A DNA stretch of 11,596 nt from Desulfobacterales bacterium (GTDB taxonomy: Bacteria > Desulfobacterota > Desulfobacteria > Desulfobacterales > Desulfobacteraceae). The DNA lies in assembly GCA_022361315.1 (NCBI GenBank), contig JAKSBB010000102.1, positions 1-11,596 on the forward strand, in the 5' to 3' direction. This document shows, piece after piece, positions 1 through 5,466 of the stretch (positions within the stretch are counted from its first letter, which is position 1; each line of letters opens with the position of its first letter). The notes beneath the pieces are model-generated. The model saw only the letters and a list, made by a program, of their open reading frames with translations. It ran no database searches and was not told the origin of the DNA. Made by a program: the position numbers and the translations under genes.

Positions 1-870
1 CCCGCCGCCTTCGTTCTTTGGCATTTCGTTGATATGGCCTGTTACGTTATCTATATCTATCCTTGGTTTATTTTCCCCGATTATTTGAAGACCGGAAAAG
101 TCTATGCCCCACGGACCATCTAGGGATTTCTCCAGTGCGAAGTTGACAGGGCCTCCGAGCAGGGTACCTTCGGGGAGGCCCTTGATGAACGCTGTAAGAA
201 AACCCGGAAAAAAATCGTCGGCGGAAACCCGGAGCCGGGTAAACCCTGATACCAGGTCTCCGGCAGCTTCAAAACTGACCCGCTGTCCAAATGGGGTAAC
301 CTCACCGTGAAGGCCCACCCTGCCCTCCTCCCGGTAAATTCTGGCATTGAATCGGGCCGGCAGGAGGATCGACCGCCCCTGATATTCAATCTTAGTGTTG
401 ATGTGCGTCACAACAACCCGTTCCGGGATGAATGGCATAAAGGGGGATAAATCAAGTGTAACCGGAAAAGATGGCCCGCTCTTATTTCCTTGGTCGGGCT
501 GTGTCCCGTCCCCTGGAAGTGATCGCCCGTTGAGGGTCACGCCGCCGGCATCATCTACCTGCAGGCGGGTGGAGAGGCCTGAAACTGCAACTTTATCAAG
601 CTGAAACCAGTTCGGGCCGCCCCAGGTATAATCGCAGACAACCCGGTTTACATGAATATCTTTACCCATGCGAATGTCGTGTAATACGGTTTGGAACGGT
701 CCGATTTTTTTTATGGAAAATTCGGTTGAAAATCCTTCGGGCACAGGTGGAAGATGCTTCTTGATCATTGTTTCTGCAATCAGTGGGAGGCCGATAAACA
801 GGGATTGAAAAAGGGCGGCAGCGATCAAAATGATCACCAGGAGGTATGACAGGATGGTCTTAAATCGCAT
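1..870 (-). CDS. AsmA/YdbH-like envelope protein, N-terminal part (runs off left edge)
   Basis: The minus-strand frame is open for 290 codons from ATG at 870 to the window edge, so the C-terminus is missing. The protein starts MRFKTILSYLLVIILIAAAL, a short basic stretch followed by one hydrophobic helix (about residues 5-30) that fits a signal anchor or uncleaved signal. A long, beta-rich, soluble part follows (for example residues 45-60 and 145-225), with no further membrane segment in what is visible. This layout matches the AsmA/YdbH/TamB superfamily of inner-membrane-anchored proteins that span the periplasm and help lipid transport to the outer membrane. I favour YdbH-like, but the assignment rests on layout and general resemblance, not on a diagnostic motif. 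The start codon overlaps the last 11 bases of the upstream rhomboid gene, which implies translational coupling. The Shine-Dalgarno is weak (GAGATCAAGA before ATG). An alternative is an unrelated anchored periplasmic protein. Confidence 0.7.
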   Translation of the reverse strand, partial: MRFKTILSYLLVIILIAAALFQSLFIGLPLIAETMIKKHLPPVPEGFSTEFSIKKIGPFQTVLHDIRMGKDIHVNRVVCDYTWGGPNWFQLDKVAVSGLSTRLQVDDAGGVTLNGRSLPGDGTQPDQGNKSGPSFPVTLDLSPFMPFIPERVVVTHINTKIEYQGRSILLPARFNARIYREEGRVGLHGEVTPFGQRVSFEAAGDLVSGFTRLRVSADDFFPGFLTAFIKGLPEGTLLGGPVNFALEKSLDGPWGIDFSGLQIIGENKPRIDIDNVTGHINEMPKNEGGG

Positions 871-1837
871 TCTTGATCTCAACCGTTAAGAACAGGTCGC
901 CCCTTGTCTCGCTTCCCGGCAGGCGTTTTCCCATGCCTTTCAGGCGCAGGCGTGTACCCCGCTTGATCCCCGGGGGGATGGTGACACGGTAAAAGGATTT
1001 GTAAAATCCCCAGGGGATTGTCACCAGTTTACGTGCCCCTGCCAAAGCTTCCAGAGAGGTCAACTCAATGACCCCGTGAAGATCCGAACCAAAGTCTTTG
1101 GATTGCGGCGTGATCACCTGAAGTTTCGGGCTCCGTTTTTTGCGGGTCAGGCGGGTGATCTTTTCACTGGTCCCGGTACTGGGTACCTTTTTGTTCATGG
1201 AAAGCAGCATTACCCCGGTCACAAATCCGCCCACATGAGCCCACCAGGCAATATTGCTGCCCGCAGCCCCACCCGCAGCATTAATAAATTGGAACAGGAA
1301 CCATATCCCTAAAAAGACAAAGGCAGGGATATGGATAAACACCGGGAAAATCAGGATGGGCACAACAGTCAGGATGCGGGATCCCGGGAAAAGGATGAAA
1401 TAGGCTCCCATTACACCGGCAATGGCACCACTGGCACCGATGGTGGGCACCGGTGACTGAAAGTTGAGAAAAAAGTGGCAAACTGCGGAAAGTATGCCGC
1501 AGACCAGATAAAACCCAAGGAAACGAACCGTACCGAAATGGGCTTCGACATTGTCTCCGAAAATATAGAGAAACCACATGTTGCCCAGGAAGTGCCAGAA
1601 GCCCCCGTGAAAAAACATATAGGACAGGGGGGACAGCAGTTTGTTCAAAAGGGTAAAGTGACTGGAGATTTCCCCCAGTGTGTATTTGCCGGGAACAAAA
1701 CCGAAGATATAGTAGACGGCTTTATTGTCAAGCCCAAGTGTCAGCTGCCACAGGAAGACCAGGGTGGTCACAGCGATGATGCCGTAGGTGGCCACCGGCA
1801 GGGCGTGGGTTTCCTGGTTGTCCCGAATGGGAATCAT
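860..1837 (-). CDS. Rhomboid intramembrane serine protease fused to a DnaJ C-terminal-type domain
   Basis: This is a 325-aa protein. Residues 1-215 are a rhomboid protease: the typical N-terminus MIPIRDNQ, about six hydrophobic helices, the oxyanion motif HFLGN (H82, N86), the catalytic GASG with Ser136, and the catalytic His201 in AHVGG. It should cleave transmembrane substrates in the inner membrane. A basic linker (216-240) leads to residues 250-325, which resemble the substrate-binding domain of DnaJ/CbpA: a 'DLxxxIxLTxxEAxxG' strand-helix pattern at 252-267, VTIPPGIKRGTRLRLKGMGK at 285-304, and GDLFLTVEI at 313-321. No J domain (HPD) or zinc-finger cysteine motif is present. By topology this tail should lie in the cytoplasm if the helix count is six, and could present or recognise substrates for the protease (inference). 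The start is set by an ATGA overlap with the upstream SLOG gene, with GAGG just ahead of it. The stop overlaps the next gene's start. Confidence 0.93.
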   Translation of the reverse strand: MIPIRDNQETHALPVATYGIIAVTTLVFLWQLTLGLDNKAVYYIFGFVPGKYTLGEISSHFTLLNKLLSPLSYMFFHGGFWHFLGNMWFLYIFGDNVEAHFGTVRFLGFYLVCGILSAVCHFFLNFQSPVPTIGASGAIAGVMGAYFILFPGSRILTVVPILIFPVFIHIPAFVFLGIWFLFQFINAAGGAAGSNIAWWAHVGGFVTGVMLLSMNKKVPSTGTSEKITRLTRKKRSPKLQVITPQSKDFGSDLHGVIELTSLEALAGARKLVTIPWGFYKSFYRVTIPPGIKRGTRLRLKGMGKRLPGSETRGDLFLTVEIKNAI

Positions 1838-2655
1838 TCAACGATCCTCAGACGGTAATTTGCCGTAAGCTTGTCTTTGACGGTTTTCAGAATTGCCATG
1901 ATCGCATCCTCAATGGTAAAGAGTTCTCCCTGAGCCGCTTCATTTGCCAGTCGGGACACCAGCCCCTCCTTGTCATTCTCCAGGTCGAGTGAATTCCGAA
2001 GCACATCCATCCAGGCAAAATACAGATCTCCGATTTCAGCTTCCGGCATGCGGGCCACAACGGATTTCGATCTCAGGGGCAGGTGGTGGCAGATAAGCCG
2101 GGCTGCGCCGTCTATGGTTCCCCCGTGACAAAAAACCTCCCGGGTTTGTGGAAAAAGGGGTGTCAGTTCTGATTCTTTATCCGACTCAAGGTAAATCAGG
2201 TATAACACGGCCTCTATAATGGATTTTACATCATAATAGATACCGGGGTCATGGCTTGCCCTGGGGCCGGCGACGTTTAATGTCCCGATTTGATTCTCCA
2301 GGATAAACGATTGAAGAATGATTGCCGCTTCAAATGTATCGTTATCCAACAGGTCAAGATGACAGACGGGCTTTCCTTTCACCCGGGCAAATGACCAGGT
2401 CAGTTTTGAGCCGCCGCGTAAACTGCCTCTGGAGACGATGACCGTACCCTGGGAGTCGATGATGTTCTGCCGTGTCCGGCTGGGATAGTCTGCTGTGGTC
2501 ATTTCCCGGAGCTGGTAAATTTCCGGCAGCGGCCCGTCCTCTGTTCGCCGTCCTTTGGTGATCCAGCCGCCGTGGGGAATGTTGAATTTGATGGCAACAT
2601 CAAGGGCTGCCCGGTCTGCGCCTGTTTGTCCGCCTGAAACAATTCGAGAGAGCAT
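1834..2655 (-). CDS. YpsA-type SLOG / putative molybdenum carrier protein with C-terminal extension
   Basis: This is a 273-aa soluble protein. Residues 1-150 match the putative molybdenum carrier / cpYpsA-related Rossmann-like family: SGGQTGADRAALD (7-19), GWITKGRRTEDGPLP (30-44), the strand TVIVSRG (71-77) and NVAGPRAS (127-134). Members of this SLOG superfamily are thought to bind nucleotides or low-molecular-weight ligands. A molybdenum-cofactor carrier role is known only for some relatives and is not shown here. Residues about 155-273 form a mostly helical extension (LPLRSKSVVARMP at 192-204, a segment around FTIEDAIMAILKTVKDKL at 246-263). It resembles a small domain of unknown function, possibly DUF6794-like, but I am not sure. 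The gene is first in the coupled unit with the rhomboid (4-base ATGA overlap). The ribosome site ahead of ATG 2655 is weak (GGACGACC). Confidence 0.85.
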   Translation of the reverse strand: MLSRIVSGGQTGADRAALDVAIKFNIPHGGWITKGRRTEDGPLPEIYQLREMTTADYPSRTRQNIIDSQGTVIVSRGSLRGGSKLTWSFARVKGKPVCHLDLLDNDTFEAAIILQSFILENQIGTLNVAGPRASHDPGIYYDVKSIIEAVLYLIYLESDKESELTPLFPQTREVFCHGGTIDGAARLICHHLPLRSKSVVARMPEAEIGDLYFAWMDVLRNSLDLENDKEGLVSRLANEAAQGELFTIEDAIMAILKTVKDKLTANYRLRIVE

Positions 2656-2801
2656 GGTCGTCCGATTCCGTATAAAAATTTCCTTTTCTTATCATAACAA
2701 TACAGGGTATAACTTCAATACCTAAATAACAGACATGGAATATCTTCCCGCAGGCCTTACGGGCAAACGGGTGACAACTTCTGGAGACCAGCGCATTATC
2801 T

Positions 2802-3413
2802 ATGAATCTGCCTTCTGACAGGGAATGCTTTAAGATCATCCGGAAAATGAAGATGATGGACCATATCATTGACCATTCGGTAATGGTGTCAAACGTGGCT
2901 GTCTGCCTTGGCGGTTATCTGAAAAAGAGTACGCCTGAATTGAATCTCGATCTGGTCCGGACAGCGGCACTGCTCCACGATATAACCAAAACAAGAAGTT
3001 TTGAAACCGGTGAAATGCATTCTGAAACAGGCTGTGGACTTGCCGACAGCCTTGGGTATCCGGAGATAGGGGATATCATCCGGCAGCATGTGATTCTTGA
3101 TCAGCGGATGGATGAGGGACCGGTGTCGGAACCTGAGATCGTTAACTATGCGGATAAACGCGTACTCCACGACCGGGTGGTGTCGCTGGACCAGCGTCTG
3201 GCTTATATAAAAGTGAAATACGGTACGAACAAAGAATTCAAAAAACGGATCAGACAGATGTGGGAGGACACACTGGCCCTTGAAGAAAAGATATTCAGGT
3301 TAATGGATTTTTCTCCCGAAGAACTGCCGGACCGGGTGAAACCCAGAATCGTGAGAACGGTTATCGGAAGCAATCGGGATGCGGATCACCCGGCGGATTC
3401 CCCCACCACATAG
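2802..3413 (+). CDS. HD-domain metal-dependent hydrolase (HDIG-like)
   Basis: This is a 203-aa protein with the HD superfamily metal-binding set: His25 (DHIIDHS), the His59-Asp60 pair (ALLHDITKT), His73, His96 and Asp118 (NYADKRV). These proteins are phosphohydrolases acting on nucleotides or similar phosphoesters. The true substrate cannot be read from sequence. The spacing (HD followed by ITKTR and a later H-x-E and QHV) resembles small stand-alone HD/HDIG proteins common in Desulfobacterota, rather than c-di-GMP HD-GYP enzymes, because no GYP motif is present. A stop lies 27 bases upstream in frame and no other start is available before ATG 2802, so the start is well constrained, although the ribosome site (CTGGAG, 15 bases away) is poor. 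The gene is divergent from the SLOG-rhomboid unit across 146 bp. It runs 28 bp into the convergent response-regulator gene, so residues 194-203 are encoded by overlapping DNA. Confidence 0.9.
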   Translation: MNLPSDRECFKIIRKMKMMDHIIDHSVMVSNVAVCLGGYLKKSTPELNLDLVRTAALLHDITKTRSFETGEMHSETGCGLADSLGYPEIGDIIRQHVILDQRMDEGPVSEPEIVNYADKRVLHDRVVSLDQRLAYIKVKYGTNKEFKKRIRQMWEDTLALEEKIFRLMDFSPEELPDRVKPRIVRTVIGSNRDADHPADSPTT

Positions 3414-3784
3414 TATTGTACAATATCAAAGAGGTCGGAGAGGGAAAAGGGCTTACCCAGAAACGCATCTGCACCGGACCGCTCTGCCAGGATCTGGTTA
3501 TCTGTGATGCCGGACATGAGAATGACGATGGTTTCCGCCCTGTGTGCTTTACATCTGGTCATTAGTTCAATGCCGTTCATTCCAGGCATATCAACGTCTG
3601 AAATAACAATATCCGCCCTGCCGCCCTCTTTTAGGTAGTGCCAGGCAGCATTTCCGTCCTTAAAAGAGAGTATCTCCCGGTTCACGCAGTAGGTCAGTGC
3701 ATTCACCGTGAGTTTTCGTACGCCGGAGTCATCATCGACCACAAGTATTTTCACATTTTCTATGATGGGGTGCCCCTGTCGCAT
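3386..3784 (-). CDS. Stand-alone response regulator receiver domain
   Basis: This is a 132-aa, single-domain CheY-like receiver. The acidic pocket is in ILVVDDDSG (D17, D18), the phosphoacceptor is Asp63 in ISDVDMPGMNG, the switch Ser91 follows in LMSG, and the conserved Lys111 is in GKPFS. All phosphotransfer residues are present, so it should be a working receiver. No DNA-binding or enzymatic output domain follows, so its output must come from a protein partner. The start codon overlaps the stop of the upstream 133-aa gene by one base (TGATG), so the two are almost certainly co-translated and may act together. No histidine kinase is encoded in the window. The 3' end overlaps the convergent HD-domain gene by 28 bp with no terminator between them. 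Confidence 0.93.
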   Translation of the reverse strand: MRQGHPIIENVKILVVDDDSGVRKLTVNALTYCVNREILSFKDGNAAWHYLKEGGRADIVISDVDMPGMNGIELMTRCKAHRAETIVILMSGITDNQILAERSGADAFLGKPFSLSDLFDIVQYYVVGESAG

Positions 3785-4185
3785 CAGGCTGCCTTGAATA
3801 AATCGTGGTAAATCTGGAGTTCTTTGTGGGGAAAGGCCGTATCAACGATACTGTCTATGTTTTCAAGAATGGCGGCGCGCCGGTGTACACCCAGTGGGTA
3901 ATCGTCCGAGATCATGGCTGTGGCCATAACGCATAGCAGCTTAACACGCTCCTTAAAGAGGTGATTAAGAGATCTTGATCCGGGGATTTTAAATGAAATA
4001 TCTGCCGTTTGCCGATGGAGTTCGGTGGCATTTTCCAGTACGGCCCTTTTCCTGAAGATCCCCACCGGGTATCCGTCCAGGCGGGCTTTGATCATAATGA
4101 TGAGGAGATGAAGGCGCATGAAAGAGAGATGGTGGCTGTCCATCTTTGTTTCCGTGTTGACCAAATCGTTGCCGAATCGTTTCAT
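3784..4185 (-). CDS. Hypothetical protein with an internal duplicated motif
   Basis: I do not recognise this 133-aa protein as a named family. It is predicted mostly helical and soluble, and contains two copies of one motif: DGYPVGIFRKRAVLEN (37-52) and DDYPLGVHRRAAILEN (94-109). Nine of sixteen positions are identical and several others are conservative. Each copy follows a hydrophobic helix (about 24-36 and 81-93), so the unit is about 57 residues long. The start chosen is ATG 4185, preceded by a weak AACGAG. ATG at residue 15 or 23 would also keep both repeats. The frame is open upstream, without another ATG, right up to the TGA that ends YqgE. The stop overlaps the receiver gene's start (TGATG), suggesting a shared pathway with it. 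It could be a partner or target of that receiver, or the lost C-terminal part of a YqgE fusion (inference). Confidence 0.75.
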   Translation of the reverse strand: MKRFGNDLVNTETKMDSHHLSFMRLHLLIIMIKARLDGYPVGIFRKRAVLENATELHRQTADISFKIPGSRSLNHLFKERVKLLCVMATAMISDDYPLGVHRRAAILENIDSIVDTAFPHKELQIYHDLFKAA

Positions 4186-4209
4186 CTCGTTACAGATCCT
4201 GTGGTCGTT

Positions 4210-4227
4210 TTCCGGGATGAGCCGGAA
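4210..4227 (-). other. Hairpin just downstream of the yqgE stop codon
   Basis: In the transcript, TTCCGG and CCGGAA form a perfect 6-bp stem around a 6-base loop (CTCATC), starting 9 bases after the UGA of yqgE. It is not followed by a U run, so it is not an intrinsic terminator. Its role, if any, is unknown; see the yqgE finding. Confidence 0.4.
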
Positions 4228-4236
4228 GGGGTTAGG

Positions 4237-4764
4237 TCAGATCAGCATCATTGCCTTTTCATACTTGAGGTCAGGGCTGGTTTTGAACATGATGTCCTCT
4301 GACAGGTCACTGGTGAGCCAGGCACTGTCCGTGAGTTCGTTGTCAAGCTGCATGGGCCCCCACCCTGCGCACCCCAGCATCACCATAAACTGCTCGGGGC
4401 CCTTTCCCAAGGCAATGGCCTCCAGAATATCCCTGGAATTGCTGAGACAGAGCCAGTCCGTGACCCTGAGGCTTTCGTTCCAATCAAAAGGAGAACCGTG
4501 CAGCACGAATACGCCCGAGGGCTGAACCGGGCCGCCCAAGAACACATCCAGTTTGTCCACGGTTTCATTGCATTCAATGCTCAGATCTTCAAAGAGTTCC
4601 CTGCCGGTCAGCAGCGGATGTACCTTATTGACAATAAAACCAAGGGCACCGGACTCGTTGTGTTCGCACATGCAGGTAACGGTCTGGGCAAAATTCGGAT
4701 CCGGCAGACCGGGGACCGCCATAAGAAATTTGCCTTTCATATTCTGTGAGATCTCCTCGCTCAT
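4237..4764 (-). CDS. yqgE: YqgE/AlgH family protein (C-terminus apparently shortened)
   Basis: This is a 175-aa protein of the UPF0301 YqgE/AlgH family. Family features are KGKFLMAVPGLPDPNFAQTV (10-29), GALGFIVNK (39-47), LGGPV (76-80) and GCAGWGPMQLDNEL (131-144). The biochemical role is not settled; the Pseudomonas member AlgH was linked to alginate control. Family members usually continue about 10-20 residues past the '(W/Y)xxAxxxIG' segment. Here the protein stops at KYEKAMMLI, where the next codon (usually Gly) is TGA, and the frame then continues open into the downstream 133-aa gene. The shortening could be real, a sequencing error, or a recoded stop. The start at 4764 has a good ribosome site (GGAG, 8 bases upstream). 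This is the first gene of the YqgE / hypothetical / receiver cluster, and the gap to the next gene is 51 bp. Confidence 0.92.
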   Translation of the reverse strand: MSEEISQNMKGKFLMAVPGLPDPNFAQTVTCMCEHNESGALGFIVNKVHPLLTGRELFEDLSIECNETVDKLDVFLGGPVQPSGVFVLHGSPFDWNESLRVTDWLCLSNSRDILEAIALGKGPEQFMVMLGCAGWGPMQLDNELTDSAWLTSDLSEDIMFKTSPDLKYEKAMMLI

Positions 4765-4964
4765 AGCCCCTGCTCCATGATTGATCTTGACATTACCGCA
4801 GTACTCCTCCTATATTTATTGAAGGATTAGTTTTAAATATTTTCGGTTGATTTGCAATACTTTTGTTGGGCGTACCACACATAATTGAATTAAGAATACG
4901 TGATCACCGGAATCAACCGCAACTAACCACAGGTTTTAAATCATAGCAAGCCAAAAAGCAGGTC
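4765..4964. promoter_or_regulatory. Divergent intergenic region between yqgE and the 159-aa gene
   Basis: This 200-bp AT-rich gap must hold both divergent promoters. I could not pick out a convincing -35/-10 pair. A perfect 9-base inverted repeat, CGGTTGATT (4844-4852) and AATCAACCG (4911-4919), brackets its centre with 58 bases between the arms. Confidence 0.35.
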
Positions 4965-5444
4965 ATGAAGGAAATTAATCAAGACATTCCGGGAATACAG
5001 CCGACATCGCCCACCGGTAAAGTCGGTGAGAGCGGCTCATTTACCAGAGGGGCACCTGGTGAGTTCTCCAAAATCCTGGCGGAAGAACTGGAGGGCGGCG
5101 GGATTACCGGCTCGGGTGAAGGGGATGATTTCGGGCTTCCCGAATTATCCGCCACCTATAATGCCCAGTTGGCCGGAATCAACCAGAGTGATAGTTTTGT
5201 TCCCCAACTTCTTTCCGATGCCATTGATTTGCTGGAAAAATACGCCGGTATACTTTCCGACCCCGGCCAGACCCTGAAGAATGCCTATGGTCTGCTGGAA
5301 GAAATTCAATTGCAGACTGCAGAAATTGATAAAGGGCTGACCGAAGGACCGGAATCCGACAGCCGGCTCAAAAATATCCTGGATCATCTTGCCACTGTGG
5401 TTGAGCTTGAGAAAATCAAAATCAACCGCGGCGATTATTCCTGA
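4965..5444 (+). CDS. Small conserved-type hypothetical protein
   Basis: This is a 159-aa protein of unknown function. Residues 1-75 are rich in Gly, Ser, Pro and Glu and look disordered, apart from a short helix (PGEFSKILAEEL, 31-42). Residues 78-150 look like two or three amphipathic helices (LLSDAIDLLEKYAGILSDPG and a Glu/Leu-rich segment after it). The last residues read KIKINRGDYS. The layout, a short N-terminal helix plus a C-terminal helical bundle ending in a 'K(F/I)NRGDY'-like tail, recalls uncharacterised Desulfobacterota proteins, but I cannot attach a function and this comparison is from memory. There is no signal peptide and no membrane segment. The ribosome site is weak (GCAGG). 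The gene is convergent with manC, with only 22 bases between the two stops, and stands alone on its strand. Confidence 0.7.
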   Translation: MKEINQDIPGIQPTSPTGKVGESGSFTRGAPGEFSKILAEELEGGGITGSGEGDDFGLPELSATYNAQLAGINQSDSFVPQLLSDAIDLLEKYAGILSDPGQTLKNAYGLLEEIQLQTAEIDKGLTEGPESDSRLKNILDHLATVVELEKIKINRGDYS

Positions 5445-5466
5445 ACCCTTGAATCGGATCAGGGGG

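Noticed and set aside
120..389. An 89-codon minus-strand ORF starting at 389
   Set aside because: It is a shifted-frame shadow inside the long AsmA/YdbH-like frame, which is open from 870 to the window edge with far better protein character.
1281..1577. Cysteine- and proline-rich 98-codon ORF on the minus strand within the rhomboid gene
   Set aside because: It is out of frame with the clear rhomboid catalytic motifs and has an unnatural composition.
4210..4239. Selenocysteine insertion at the yqgE TGA
   Set aside because: A hairpin follows the TGA, but its loop lacks the G near the 5' side that bacterial SECIS elements need. No selenoprotein of the YqgE family is known to me, and the replaced residue would be Gly rather than Cys.
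5445..5466. Terminator between the convergent 159-aa gene and manC
   Set aside because: Only a weak 4-5 base G/C pairing (AGGGG...CCCCT) is present, and there is no T run.
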